Shown in pieces: positions 54,964 to 64,000 of a stretch of DNA of 64,000 bases (position 1 is its first letter; each line of letters opens with the position of its first letter). The notes below the pieces were generated by a model. The model was not told the origin of the DNA. It searched no databases and worked only from the letters and a program-made list of their open reading frames with translations. Origin of the DNA: an uncultured Clostridia bacterium (lineage in GTDB: Bacteria; Bacillota; Clostridia; Lachnospirales; Cellulosilyticaceae); assembly GCA_937981575.1 (NCBI GenBank), contig CALJNR010000019.1, positions 22,989-86,988 on the forward strand, given 5' to 3'. Position numbers and translations under genes: made by a program.

Positions 54964-56124
54964 ATGAGTGATTTTTATTTCAATTTAGTTAAAGTATACA
55001 GACTTATTAATGAGGGTTCCAGCATAGATACAATCCTCGATTCTATTTATACCTCATTTAGAACATTTTTAGATTATGACAGGATTGGCATTGCATTATT
55101 AGATAACCAAGGCAAGATTTTTTCTTATGCAGTACGTTCTAAAAAATCCACTTTTCTTAATCCTGGATACGCTGTTAATGTATCAGAGACTTCACTATAT
55201 CATGTCATTAAGAATAAAAAACCCCGAATTATTGATCAATATACAAATTACCTTGAATCAGTTCCTCAGTCAAAATCTACTCCTCTTATACTCAAGGAAG
55301 GCATCCAATCAAGTATTGCTTATCCATTAACAAGTGCCGGTGAAAGTATAGGCGTTCTTCTTTTTGCAAGTTCCAAAACGAATGCTTACCATGAGGACCA
55401 TCTGGAATATATCAAGATGATTTCTGAGAATATATCCATAGCACTAGAAAAAAATTTACTGGCTGATGATCTTATTCTGGGTGCTATCACCGGATTTGCC
55501 AAAATAGTTGAAGCTAAAGACAGCGATACAGGGCTTCATATTGAAAGGATGCAAAACTATTCGAAAATAATTGCTAAAAGTCTTTCAAAAATGAACACCT
55601 ATAAAGATGTGATTGATTTTAGGTATATTAATGATATTTTCAGATTCAGTCCTGTCCATGATATTGGTAAGGCAGGAATAGCAGATGGCATTCTATTAAA
55701 GCCTGGAAAGCTGACGCCTGAAGAGTTTGAGGTCATGAAAATGCATACAACAATAGGAGCTGGGATTTTAACAAAAGCCAATTATGGCATACATAAAAAA
55801 GAAAGACATCTTTTTGATATGGGGATAGAAATTGCACTTGGCCATCATGAAAGATTTGACGGCCGCGGTTATCCATGTGGCATTTCTGGGAAAAACATTC
55901 CCCTTTCGGCAAGAATAGTCATTGCAGCTGATATTTTGGATGCACTTACCTCTAAGCGCGTCTATAAAAGTGCTTTCGATATCAACACATCTATGCAGCT
56001 TATTAAAGATGAAAGTGATAAGATTTTTGATCCGGATATTGTAAGTGCAATGCTTGAAGCTCAGGAAAAAATCTTAATGTGCTATGAGCAGTTTAATGAA
56101 TCTGTGGACTTAAGCAATATATGA
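54964..56124 (+). CDS. GAF and HD-GYP domain protein, probable c-di-GMP phosphodiesterase
   Basis: The 386-aa protein has an N-terminal GAF sensor (about 15-165; DRIGIALLDNQGKIFSYAV, SSIAYPLTSAGESIGVLLFASS). An HD-GYP domain follows with VHDIGKAGI, GHHERFDGRGYPCGISG and ADILDALTSKRVYK. The His/Asp of the HD site and the GYP motif are intact. The ATG at 54964 follows AGGGGG, and the upstream promoter excludes the longer start. The ligand of the GAF domain is not known. Confidence 0.88.
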   Translation: MSDFYFNLVKVYRLINEGSSIDTILDSIYTSFRTFLDYDRIGIALLDNQGKIFSYAVRSKKSTFLNPGYAVNVSETSLYHVIKNKKPRIIDQYTNYLESVPQSKSTPLILKEGIQSSIAYPLTSAGESIGVLLFASSKTNAYHEDHLEYIKMISENISIALEKNLLADDLILGAITGFAKIVEAKDSDTGLHIERMQNYSKIIAKSLSKMNTYKDVIDFRYINDIFRFSPVHDIGKAGIADGILLKPGKLTPEEFEVMKMHTTIGAGILTKANYGIHKKERHLFDMGIEIALGHHERFDGRGYPCGISGKNIPLSARIVIAADILDALTSKRVYKSAFDINTSMQLIKDESDKIFDPDIVSAMLEAQEKILMCYEQFNESVDLSNI

Positions 56125-56180
56125 CTTCGAAATAAGACGGAGAAGGCTAATCATTAAATTTCAGGTATTCCACATATATA

Positions 56181-56223
56181 AAGAACGCCATGAATCAGGC
56201 TCAAAGCCCTTCATGGCGTTCTT
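56181..56223. terminator. Terminator between convergent genes
   Basis: AAGAACGCCATGAA (56181-56194) pairs with TTCATGGCGTTCTT (56210-56223). Confidence 0.85.
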
Positions 56224-56318
56224 ATTGAAAGAATCACTTTACGTTATGAAAACAAATGATTTTTTTGTTTTTATGATGTAGCTATTTATATGCCTTATAA
56301 AATGATCAACGCTTCAAT

Positions 56319-57674
56319 TTATCCCATGAATTTTATAAGATCTGCTTGTGCATCTCCACTTATCAATTGGAGATTAAAGTTATCTTGCAGAACTTTTAGG
56401 ACCCCTGGTGTAATAAACTTAGGAGCACTTGGACCTACATGAATATTTTTAACGCCCAGACTGAATAATCCAAGTAAAATCGCTACTGCTTTTTGTTCAA
56501 ACCATGACAGAATAATACTGAGCGGCAGATCATTGACTGTGCATCCAAAGGCTTCTGCAAGTGCTAAAGCAATCTTAACTGCAGAACCTGAATTATTACA
56601 TTGACCAAGATCAATATATCTTGGAATATCTGTTCCAGGCACTGTACCATAATCTACATCATTAAATCTAAACTTGCCACATGAAGTTGTAAGAAGCACA
56701 GCTTCTTTTGGAAGTGCAAGGGCTAAGTCTCTATAATAATCTCTGCCTTTTGTCGGTGCATCACATCCTGCTATGACAAAAAATCTTTTTATTTTTCCAG
56801 CTTTGACTGCATCAATGATTTCAGGGGCAATACTTAAAACTGTATTGTGATGAAATCCCGTTGTAACTGTTTTATCGGATGCTTTACTAACCACTTTTAA
56901 AGCAAGTGCTTTTTCTATAATTGGACTAAAGTCATCATTTATGATCTTAGGAACCCCTTGAAGGCCAGCTGTGCCATAAGTCCAGAATCTATCGCCATAA
57001 GTACCATTAGTAATTGGCATCAGACAGTTTGTTGTTCCTAAAATAGCCCCTGGGAATTCTTCGAACAGTTTTCTTTGGTCATACCATGCTTTACCTACGT
57101 TTCCTTTTAAATGAGCGTATTTCTTAAGCTCTGGATAGCCATGGGCAGGCAGCATTTCTGAGTGGGTATAAATATTAATTCCTTTGCCTTCAGTTTGTTT
57201 TAACAGCTCTTCTAATGCATAAAGATTATGACCTGTTATGAGGATGCAGTGTCCCTCAACTTTATCTTGAGATACTTTTACTGGCGTTGGGGTACCAAGT
57301 TTTGATGTATGAGCACTATCAAGCACATCCATGATTTTAACTGTAGCCTCACCTACTTTTAAAGCCATTCCAACATTCTCTTCCAAACTGAAGTTAGAGT
57401 TCGTAAGCGTTGTGTAAAGGGCTTCATGAGTTAAGTTGTTTACTTCTTCATCAGAAGCACCAAGTTCTCTTGCATGAGTTGCGTAAGCAGCAACGCCCTT
57501 AAGGCCTAATATCATAATATCTTGTAAACTTGATATGTCTGGGTTCTTACCACATACGCCAAATTTTGTACATCCTTTTGCGGGTGTTTGCTCACATTGA
57601 TAACAAAACATTGCATGGGGGTCTGTTTTGATTTCTTCTTTCATCTTATCATTGCTTTTAAATAATCCGAACAT
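56319..57674 (-). CDS. hcp: Hybrid cluster protein (hydroxylamine reductase), short anaerobe form
   Basis: This 451-aa protein reduces hydroxylamine and nitric oxide, protecting from nitrosative stress. The N-terminal cluster motif is CYQCEQTPAKGCTKFGVC. Hybrid-cluster ligands appear in ITGHNLYALEELL, GTTNCLMPI, FVIAGCDAPTKGR, LTTSCGKFRFN and LGQCNNSGSAVKIA. It is about 100 residues shorter than the E. coli enzyme because one three-helix unit is missing, as in many anaerobes. AAAGGGAG precedes the ATG. A symmetrical FNR-type site lies upstream. Confidence 0.94.
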   Translation of the reverse strand: MFGLFKSNDKMKEEIKTDPHAMFCYQCEQTPAKGCTKFGVCGKNPDISSLQDIMILGLKGVAAYATHARELGASDEEVNNLTHEALYTTLTNSNFSLEENVGMALKVGEATVKIMDVLDSAHTSKLGTPTPVKVSQDKVEGHCILITGHNLYALEELLKQTEGKGINIYTHSEMLPAHGYPELKKYAHLKGNVGKAWYDQRKLFEEFPGAILGTTNCLMPITNGTYGDRFWTYGTAGLQGVPKIINDDFSPIIEKALALKVVSKASDKTVTTGFHHNTVLSIAPEIIDAVKAGKIKRFFVIAGCDAPTKGRDYYRDLALALPKEAVLLTTSCGKFRFNDVDYGTVPGTDIPRYIDLGQCNNSGSAVKIALALAEAFGCTVNDLPLSIILSWFEQKAVAILLGLFSLGVKNIHVGPSAPKFITPGVLKVLQDNFNLQLISGDAQADLIKFMG

Positions 57675-57718
57675 ACTTGATTCTCCCTTTGTCTAAAATA
57701 TTTGATATGCAAAACGCT

Positions 57719-57795
57719 ATTATGCATATACTGACGTGTCAATTGCAACCTCATAGTACTATATTTCCGGATACGGGTCTGTAACTATAGTTACA
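57719..57795 (-). promoter_or_regulatory. hcp promoter with FNR/HcpR-like palindrome
   Basis: TGTAACTATAGTTACA (57780-57795) is a perfect 16-bp palindrome. A possible promoter on the minus strand is TTGCAA (57743-57748), 18 bp, CATAAT (57719-57724). This would put the palindrome about 75 bases upstream of the start, a usual place for a CRP/FNR-family activator. From memory, clostridial HcpR sites have the form GTAAC-N4-GTTAC. Confidence 0.6.
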
Positions 57796-58063
57796 AAAAT
57801 ATATTATAGAGCACATTGTTGCATTTTTAACTTTTATAGATGGCTATCTTTTTGCTCCTTTACTGTATCGCTTTATTTATGTCAGACAGTCCCTTAGGTT
57901 ATAAGAAGTATGTTGTTGGAATCACAGCTGATTCACTTATTGTATATTTAACATAGATATTGAAATACTAAACAAGTAGAAGACGAAGTCTGTAAGTTAT
58001 AGAAGATTGACAATAATTAAGAATCGATGATTCATTTTTACCGGTGACTAAGGAGGAGAACGG

Positions 58064-58408
58064 ATGGATTTGAAAATAATTGAGGAAAGTATTGTTTATA
58101 ATGATAACAATCTCACTAAACGTATACTCTTTGCTACGCATGAGACGCTTTGTTTTGTTCTTAACCTTAAATGCGGGCAAATACTGCCAGCTCACAAACA
58201 TGAAAATTCCGGTGTTGTTTATTATGTATTGTCTGGACATGGCTTGGTGCAGATTAATAATGAAACGGAAGAAATAAAAAAAGGAGTAGTTGGCTATGCA
58301 AAGGGAGAAGATGATTTTAGTATCCCTCAAGTAAGTGAAGATTTAAGCCTTCTTGTTGTAATTAGTCCTAACCCATCTAATAAGCTCTATTCAAAAGCAA
58401 TAGAATAA
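58064..58408 (+). CDS. Single-domain cupin protein
   Basis: This 114-aa beta-barrel has cupin motif 1 in PAHKHENSGVVYYVLSGHG, with His and Glu metal ligands, and motif 2 around KGVVGYAKGEDDFSIPQV, where the usual His is missing. It may bind a small ligand or metal; no substrate is predictable. AAGGAGGAGAACGG is a strong ribosome site. The frame on the opposite strand (57968-58330) is a shadow. It lies divergent from hcp. Confidence 0.8.
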   Translation: MDLKIIEESIVYNDNNLTKRILFATHETLCFVLNLKCGQILPAHKHENSGVVYYVLSGHGLVQINNETEEIKKGVVGYAKGEDDFSIPQVSEDLSLLVVISPNPSNKLYSKAIE

Positions 58409-58475
58409 ATGCAGCCTAAAAATAAGATTAATTTTATAGAATCTGCAGCAGCGCACTTGTGTTGTTATTCATGGA

Positions 58476-58514
58476 AATAGTCCCTGTTTCTATCAAGAAG
58501 ACAGGGACTATTTT
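58476..58514 (+). terminator. Terminator downstream of the cupin gene
   Basis: AATAGTCCCTGT (58476-58487) pairs with ACAGGGACTATT (58501-58512), followed by TT. Between here and 58701 I see nothing else clear. Confidence 0.75.
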
Positions 58515-58701
58515 AGAATCATATAACAAGAGCTAGTTGGCGGCTGGTTTAGATAAATAATAATCTCTTAAAAACGAGATCTAGTCATCAAACTCTCCTG
58601 TTCCACACGTATATATACATTAAATAAAAATAATTTTTATACATAAAATTAATGATGCAGCATAAGACCTCCAGCCTGAGCACACTAGAGATCGGCTTAT
58701 C

Positions 58702-60477
58702 TTAGAGCAGTACTTTTTTAATTTGGTTAACTATGCTGTCTTTGTCTATATCATCTTGGATAGATAGCTGAGCTCGGATATCCCTATCATTTTCCTCACC
58801 AATCCATATTATTTTGATTTCATCAGGTTGTAATACAGTTTCTAATATCTTAAGATCTGATTCTGTCAACTCATCAACAGCGGTAAGGACTATATGGCCA
58901 GCATAAAGTAGGATATTAGTAAGCTCTGCAAGTTTATAAAGGGACTCTCTTCTTTCAAAAATACCTTCTGATGTGAGGCCAAGTACAGGCTTTCCAAGAT
59001 CAAATAATTCTTTTTCAAGAGCTGTAACCAGATCTAATTTATTAACTTGTTTTTCACCCGAAATCAGTACAAGTACAGGTTTCTGTCCACTGCGCTGCAT
59101 ACGGTCTTCTTTTGTAACAGAACCTTCAACCCATTTTATACCTGGATTTGCATATCTGTTTTTTGCAGCTCCTGTATCCTCAGGCGCAGATACAATAATA
59201 CCTCCTCCAGAAATCTCATAATCATCTATAATAACAAATCTAGAAGTTTCAATAAGGTTTTCTGCCTTATCAAAAGCAATCTCTTTATCCAGTCTTAAGA
59301 TAACCTCTGCAACCTCATGCCTTTTTACATATTGACGGGTTGTGGCAGTAAGAGAAGCCGCATCCAAAACATTAACGACAGATTCCAGCTCAGCTTTTAT
59401 TTTCTGCGTACCTATTTTTAAGAAATAGCTTTTGCCTGTACTTAGGTTTTCTCTTCCCAGCCAAAAAAGTTTAGTTTTTATTGTAGAAGCTATTTCGGGT
59501 TTAGTCTCACCAGTAAGGCACGCCAGTTCTCCTCTTGTAATATAAATCTGTTCTTCCAGTGTAAAGCCTGTTGCACTTCCAGCTTGATCTTCGAGCATTT
59601 TTGGCGCATTAAATCGTTCAATCGATTTAACCTTTGACTTTTTGCCGCTAGGATAAAAAACAACCTCATCGCCAATACGTATTTTCCCTGTATCAATAGT
59701 TCCTGCTACGATTCTTCTGTCATCGCCGCCAGCCGTAAACTTATAAATTCCCTGAACAGGCATTCTGAAAATCTGATTTTCAGTATCCTTTTTATTACTG
59801 AGTACATCTAGTTTTTCTAGAACCGTCATGCCTTTGAACCAGGGCATTTTATCCGATGAAACGGCTACGTTATCTCCTTCGAAGCCGCTGATAGGAATAA
59901 AGGCATCAGCTTCCACACCTATTTCTGCTAAAAAGGCTTTATATTCTTCCGTAATCTGATCAAATCTTGCCTGGCTATAGCCGATGAGATCCATTTTGTT
60001 GACTAAGATAACCACTTGTTTAATGCCCAACATGGATAAAAGATAACCGTGTCTTTTGGAATTTTCCATAACCCCTTCGTTTGCATCTATAACAAGAAGA
60101 GCAGCTTCTGCTCTTGCGGCACCTGTAACCATATTCTTTAAGAATTCGATATGTCCTGGCGCATCAATAATAATATACTTTCTTTTGTCAGTCTTAAAAA
60201 ATACCCTGGCTGTATCAATAGTAATCCCTTGAGCCTGTTCTTCTTTTAATGCATCAAGCAAAAATGCATATTCAAAAGGTTTTGCATTTCTTCTGCAGGT
60301 TTCCTTTACCTGATCAAGTTTACCTTCAGGTAGTGATTGTGTATCTGCAAGTAATCTGCCAATCACTGTGCTTTTACCATGATCTACATGCCCTACTATA
60401 ACAATGTTCATGCTTTCGTTTAGCACTGTCGGTTTAGATGATTCAAGAGTATATTCACTAGTCACATCATTATTCAT
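58702..60477 (-). CDS. cysN: Sulfate adenylyltransferase subunit 1 with degenerate APS-kinase domain
   Basis: This 591-aa GTPase subunit drives ATP sulfurylase. G-motifs are GHVDHGKST, the switch DTARVFF, DAPGH and NKMD. Translation-factor-like beta domains follow to about residue 430. The C-terminal 150 residues begin [19 protein letters not shown], as in CysNC fusions before the APS-kinase part. Where the kinase should have GLSGSGKST, this reads [10 protein letters not shown], and the DGDN motif is also lost. The extra domain is likely non-catalytic. A complete CysC is encoded separately in the operon. AAGGAGG precedes the ATG. Confidence 0.9.
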   Translation of the reverse strand: MNNDVTSEYTLESSKPTVLNESMNIVIVGHVDHGKSTVIGRLLADTQSLPEGKLDQVKETCRRNAKPFEYAFLLDALKEEQAQGITIDTARVFFKTDKRKYIIIDAPGHIEFLKNMVTGAARAEAALLVIDANEGVMENSKRHGYLLSMLGIKQVVILVNKMDLIGYSQARFDQITEEYKAFLAEIGVEADAFIPISGFEGDNVAVSSDKMPWFKGMTVLEKLDVLSNKKDTENQIFRMPVQGIYKFTAGGDDRRIVAGTIDTGKIRIGDEVVFYPSGKKSKVKSIERFNAPKMLEDQAGSATGFTLEEQIYITRGELACLTGETKPEIASTIKTKLFWLGRENLSTGKSYFLKIGTQKIKAELESVVNVLDAASLTATTRQYVKRHEVAEVILRLDKEIAFDKAENLIETSRFVIIDDYEISGGGIIVSAPEDTGAAKNRYANPGIKWVEGSVTKEDRMQRSGQKPVLVLISGEKQVNKLDLVTALEKELFDLGKPVLGLTSEGIFERRESLYKLAELTNILLYAGHIVLTAVDELTESDLKILETVLQPDEIKIIWIGEENDRDIRAQLSIQDDIDKDSIVNQIKKVLL

Positions 60478-60505
60478 ATTAAATCCTCCTTATTTTAGAG
60501 TGCAT

Positions 60506-61387
60506 TTACATATAGCCGTCTTTTCGTAGCTCTTCTAATCCGCCGCCGTCTTCTTTGTCTTGGGCTCTTCCGCTTCTTTCAGCAATGTTGGCAAATTTTC
60601 CGGAGCGGAGCTCTTCTACAATCTCTTCAAGCGTGCTGGCAGTAGATTCTACTGCGAGGGTACATGGCTCACATCCAAGCGATCTGTATCGCTTACCTTC
60701 GCCTCTATCAAAATACAAAGATACGATAGGAATATTTTCTCGCTGAATGTATTCCCATAAATCCAGTTCAGTCCAATCTAAAAGAGGATGGATTCTGACA
60801 TGAGTGCCTGGAGCAAAGTCTGTCTTGTATTGGTTCCAAAATTCTGGTGGCTGGTCGCCTATATTCCAGTCATTCTTCTTGTCTCTTGGTGAGAAATATC
60901 TTTCTTTTGATCTTGAGCCTTCTTCATCAGACCTAACCCCTACAATTACCCCGGTAAAAGGTGTAGGATTAGTGTCAATATCATATTTCCCTGTTTCATG
61001 ATTCATTCTATATCTGGGCTTCGTTCCATTGAGTGTTGTTTTCAGAGCTTCTGATTTTAAAAGCTTACAGCACTCAATTCGGCTGCAGTTGCCATCAGGA
61101 AATGTATTTTTTGCTTTTAAAGCTTCTGTATTTTCTCCATAAATCATATCAAGCTTCCATTCTCTTGCGAAGTTATCTCGATATTCGATCATTTCAGGAA
61201 TCTTAAAGTGTGTATCAATATGAACAAGCGGAAAAGGAACATGCCCGAAAAAAGCTTTCCTGGCAAGATGCAAAAGGACGGTACTGTCTTTTCCGATTGA
61301 CCAGAGCATACCTAAATCTTTAAAGTTTGCATAGGCTTCTCTTAAAATATGAATAGATTTATTTTCAAGCTGCGTTAAATGATCCAT
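60506..61387 (-). CDS. cysD: Sulfate adenylyltransferase subunit 2
   Basis: This 293-aa PP-loop ATPase forms APS from ATP and sulfate with CysN. Signatures are [20 protein letters not shown] (the usual SGGKDS-type loop appears as SIGKDS), [56 protein letters not shown] and [18 protein letters not shown] precedes the ATG. It is separated from cysN by 28 bases. Confidence 0.95.
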   Translation of the reverse strand: MDHLTQLENKSIHILREAYANFKDLGMLWSIGKDSTVLLHLARKAFFGHVPFPLVHIDTHFKIPEMIEYRDNFAREWKLDMIYGENTEALKAKNTFPDGNCSRIECCKLLKSEALKTTLNGTKPRYRMNHETGKYDIDTNPTPFTGVIVGVRSDEEGSRSKERYFSPRDKKNDWNIGDQPPEFWNQYKTDFAPGTHVRIHPLLDWTELDLWEYIQRENIPIVSLYFDRGEGKRYRSLGCEPCTLAVESTASTLEEIVEELRSGKFANIAERSGRAQDKEDGGGLEELRKDGYM

Positions 61388-61401
61388 TAAACTTTCCTCC
61401 T

Positions 61402-61716
61402 CTAATATTTATTAGATTCATCTTTTTTAGTCTGAATCTTATGGTTTTTACTATCTTTGGTGATGAAATGCCAATCAATGTGATTCGGGTGATCCTGAGT
61501 AAATAGAGAGCCCCCTCTGCCGCCGATATCTGCGCCTAAAAAGTACTTAATAGCTCCGCTTGGACATTCCTTTAGACAAGCCGTACATCCCCAGCAATCC
61601 TGCGGGCATTTAATAAAGGCTTTCTGGTCTTGATCTATCCTAATCAGATTGCCAGGACATATGTTACTGCACTTTTGACAGGCAATACACTTGTTCTTAT
61701 CAATTTGTATGCTCAT
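61402..61716 (-). CDS. aprB: APS reductase beta-type 4Fe-4S ferredoxin
   Basis: The 104-aa iron-sulfur protein has two clusters, [14 protein letters not shown] and [20 protein letters not shown], with the longer spacing in the second that is typical of AprB. It passes electrons to AprA. It is shorter than dissimilatory AprB (about 150 aa), as in assimilatory clostridial versions. The longest frame starts at TTG, but GGGAGGG lies after that and before ATG 61716. It overlaps aprA by 17 bases. Confidence 0.88.
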   Translation of the reverse strand: MSIQIDKNKCIACQKCSNICPGNLIRIDQDQKAFIKCPQDCWGCTACLKECPSGAIKYFLGADIGGRGGSLFTQDHPNHIDWHFITKDSKNHKIQTKKDESNKY

Positions 61717-63388
61717 ATCTGCTGTCCCTCCCAACAAGATCTCTTAGTATAATCTGAACCCTACCGTCTTTATAAACGGAATTAACATATTTCAGCCAGT
61801 TTTCATCGTCTTTATTCGGATAATCACAATTTTCCTGATAACATTTCCATCTTGTTTCTTTGCGGGCCTCTAAATGCTGGATCAGCACTTTAGCGACATG
61901 GAGTCTGTCAATGGTTTCATGTAGGTTTAGGAGATCGTCTAATGAATGAACCTTTGTATCTTCAGCAATTTTCAGCAGTTCATCAATACGAACCGCAGCC
62001 ATTTTCAACTTAGTTTTATTGTACATATACCCAGTGGTAATCCCTCCTGCGTATTCATCCATTACCTTTTGCATCGCCTGCTCTATTTCCGGCGGACTAT
62101 ATTTTATATCTGTGTTATCAAAGAAATGTAAGACATGTTGGATAAGGTGTTTTTCTTCATTGCTATCTAGTTTAGAGACCTTCGAATCATCTGTTTCATG
62201 GATAATAGATAATGCTGCAATTTCTCCTTCCACCAGACAGCCAGTCACATATTTTTTTGGGCTCCCGCCTGCTGCATCTCCTACTGCATATAGATTTTTC
62301 AAGGTAGTTTTTCTGTCAGCATCAATCCAATAGCCGCTTGCAGTATGTCCCCCCACTATGTATGGCTCCGTTCCTTCAATCTCTACATTTTCCTTAGAAG
62401 GGCCTATATTTCTTTCAATCCACTTTAACGTTTGAGCAGGCGCCATGTTTAAATAAGCTTTGAATAATTCTTTCTCAGTTTCTTCGGAAATGCCTTCAGT
62501 TTTCAAGAAGCAAGGGCCATTTCCCTTAAGGTTCTCCATAACTGTTGCATATAAACGCATATAAGTAGTGGGTTTGCCGTATTTGGAGACATATTCTTCG
62601 CCTTTAGCATTAACCTGCTCTGCTTTGATGCCCTGGGCTATTGTACCTGTTGGGGCAATGGTATCTTTGCATCTAAGGGCTATAAACCGCATTTCAAAAG
62701 AAGTCATTTCTGCTCCGGCTCTTATGCCCATTGCATAGCCTGCTCCGGTATTAAAAGGACTATACCACATTTTGTGTCTGGAGAAAGTCGGGTTGTTGGG
62801 TTTATAAATGCCAGAGGCACCTCCGGTCGCACAAATGACCTTTTTGGCGTAGATAATATAAAAAACATTTTCTCTTAGTGAAAAGCCTGCAGCACCAATA
62901 ACTGTACCATCTTTTTTTAAGTACTCTGTGATATTAACATAGTTCAGTACCGAAACATTCTCGTGTTTTCTTAATGCTTCTGCTAAAATAGGTTTAATAT
63001 TTTCGCCGTTGATTTTAATACTTCTTTTACCTCTTTGAACATAACTGCCTGACTCGTCTTTTAAAAAAGGCAGACCTAACTGCTCAAGTTTTTCAGCTGC
63101 ATCATTAAGTCCTTTTGCAATACTGTAAACAAGATCTTCTCTAATGACATTTTCGGAATCTCTTTTTACGTACTCAACAAAGGATTCAGGTGTTTCGCCT
63201 TTGCCAATATAAGCATTAAGTGCATTAACCCCTGCTGCGAGGCAGCCGCTTCGCTTAATGTGCCCCTTATCTGCAATCAGGACCTTAAGGCTGGAATGCT
63301 CAGCTATTGTCAAGGCACTGAAGCATCCGGCAGTTCCTCCACCAATGACAAGAGCATCTGTTTCTAAAGTTTTTACATCAAATTTCAA
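61700..63388 (-). CDS. aprA: APS reductase alpha subunit (AprA-like flavoprotein)
   Basis: This 562-aa FAD enzyme of the fumarate reductase fold reduces APS to sulfite and AMP. FAD motifs are ALVIGGGTAGCFSALTIAE and LYAVGDAAGG, and ICATGGASGIYKP and GGHTASGYWID lie at the active site. It is about 100 residues shorter than dissimilatory AprA, and with cysDN beside it an assimilatory role is more likely. The start is TTG, 7 bases after AAAGGAGG. aprB overlaps its end. Confidence 0.9.
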   Translation of the reverse strand: MKFDVKTLETDALVIGGGTAGCFSALTIAEHSSLKVLIADKGHIKRSGCLAAGVNALNAYIGKGETPESFVEYVKRDSENVIREDLVYSIAKGLNDAAEKLEQLGLPFLKDESGSYVQRGKRSIKINGENIKPILAEALRKHENVSVLNYVNITEYLKKDGTVIGAAGFSLRENVFYIIYAKKVICATGGASGIYKPNNPTFSRHKMWYSPFNTGAGYAMGIRAGAEMTSFEMRFIALRCKDTIAPTGTIAQGIKAEQVNAKGEEYVSKYGKPTTYMRLYATVMENLKGNGPCFLKTEGISEETEKELFKAYLNMAPAQTLKWIERNIGPSKENVEIEGTEPYIVGGHTASGYWIDADRKTTLKNLYAVGDAAGGSPKKYVTGCLVEGEIAALSIIHETDDSKVSKLDSNEEKHLIQHVLHFFDNTDIKYSPPEIEQAMQKVMDEYAGGITTGYMYNKTKLKMAAVRIDELLKIAEDTKVHSLDDLLNLHETIDRLHVAKVLIQHLEARKETRWKCYQENCDYPNKDDENWLKYVNSVYKDGRVQIILRDLVGRDSRYEHTN

Positions 63389-63445
63389 AGCGCTTCCTCC
63401 TTTACAGATTAATTCGATAGGATAGTAATTAGCTTAAGCGTACTA

Positions 63446-64000
63446 CTAAAAGCCTAGGGTATTCTTTGCAACTGCCCCTCGTGAAATTAAATAGTTAATA
63501 ATATGCGCTGCACATTCATCAGGACTTTCGGTATCTGAATGCACTGTGACTTCTGGGTGCTCAGGTTTCTCATAAGGGGAATCAATGCCCGTAAAATGTT
63601 TGATTTCACCCTTTTTTGCTTTTGCATAAAGGCCTTTTGGATCTCTTTGCATACATACATCTAAAGAACAGTCTACATGTATTTCTACGAATCTATCCTT
63701 TAACAGTTCTCTGACATGGCTGCGGTCTTCTCTAAAAGGAGAAATAAAGGCAGTTAGTGTAATAATTCCTGCATCCATAAAGAGCTTGCTGACTTCTGCT
63801 ATTCTTCTTATATTCTCGATTCGACTAGCCGTATCGAAGCCTAAATCTTTATTTAAGCCATGCCTGATATTATCACCGTCTAATAAATAGGTTGCACAGC
63901 CCAGCTCAAACAACCTTTTTTCTACTGCATTAGCTACAGTTGATTTACCGGATCCTGAAAGACCAGTAAACCAAAGGACAATACCTTTTTGTTTTAAAAG
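63446..64000 (-). CDS. cysC: Adenylylsulfate kinase, 5' end outside the window
   Basis: The frame is open to the last base. It includes the P-loop GLSGSGKST, then [61 protein letters not shown] and [11 protein letters not shown]. All are marks of an active APS kinase that makes PAPS. About 185 codons are visible and only a few N-terminal residues are missing. It lies 57 bases before aprA in the sulfate operon. Its activity may compensate for the dead kinase domain on CysN. Confidence 0.95.
   Translation of the reverse strand, partial: LLKQKGIVLWFTGLSGSGKSTVANAVEKRLFELGCATYLLDGDNIRHGLNKDLGFDTASRIENIRRIAEVSKLFMDAGIITLTAFISPFREDRSHVRELLKDRFVEIHVDCSLDVCMQRDPKGLYAKAKKGEIKHFTGIDSPYEKPEHPEVTVHSDTESPDECAAHIINYLISRGAVAKNTLGF

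Noticed and set aside
57968..58330. Minus-strand 120-codon frame
   Set aside because: It overlaps the cupin gene, which has clear motifs and a strong ribosome site; the opposite frame has neither.

Overview
The window comes from a low-GC, endospore-forming, anaerobic Firmicute of the class Clostridia. The evidence is the spore genes (dipicolinate synthase spoVFA/spoVFB, the spoIIIE/ftsK-ylzJ-tepA-dapG group), the NfnAB electron-bifurcating transhydrogenase, a short hybrid-cluster protein, formate-tetrahydrofolate ligase, a T-box leader and AGGAGG-type ribosome binding sites throughout. A Lachnospiraceae/Cellulosilyticum-like host is my guess; no rRNA is present to settle it. Most of the window is ordinary core chromosome.

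Layout. 1-9060: a partial TPR-like protein, a lipid-type glycosyltransferase, endonuclease III with a B12/radical-SAM protein, two exported proteins, NfnAB and an HD-GYP phosphodiesterase. 9230-16386: NADP-glutamate dehydrogenase, an Ig-like/L,D-transpeptidase-fold protein that lacks its catalytic residues, tRNA-Phe and tRNA-Tyr, a phosphoesterase, a ParB-like/BMP fusion and two anchored proteins. 16622-22360: aldehyde dehydrogenase, a Xer-type recombinase behind a formate/nitrite channel, a coiled-coil DNA-binding-like protein with its own operators, yqeY and rpsU. 22520-28443: alaS behind a carboxypeptidase gene and an alanine-type T-box, then padR-fetA-fetB. 28492-43400: DUF1015, plsC, two flavoproteins, pgsA-rimO-folD-fhs, ftsK/spoIIIE-ylzJ-tepA and aspartokinase.

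The most interesting part is 44575-50758. spoVFA follows a sigma-K-like promoter. The next gene, spoVFB, is split into an N-terminal piece (45509-45856) and a C-terminal piece (50513-50758) by a 4,656-bp element. The element carries a large serine recombinase, a small basic protein and an agr-type quorum-sensing set (agrB, an unlisted 55-aa agrD and an AgrC-like kinase) but no response regulator. Joining the ends at a shared AAAA restores a 197-codon spoVFB in frame. The predicted circle junction has an imperfect dyad centred exactly on that AAAA, as expected for a serine-recombinase attP. The recombinase has a sigma-E-like promoter, while agrBD has a near-consensus sigma-A promoter. This looks like a skin-type sporulation intervening element carrying a cell-cell signalling cassette, excised in the mother cell to allow dipicolinate synthesis.

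50798-58408 is again core sequence: dut, mltG, the trmR-trhP pair for wobble-uridine modification, a GAF/HD-GYP protein, hcp with an FNR/HcpR-like palindrome, and a cupin. 58702-64000 is a sulfate activation and APS reduction operon on the minus strand (cysC-aprA-aprB-cysD-cysN). Its CysN carries a C-terminal APS-kinase-like domain without a P-loop.

Several starts were moved from the longest reading frame to the ATG, GTG or TTG that follows a proper Shine-Dalgarno sequence.
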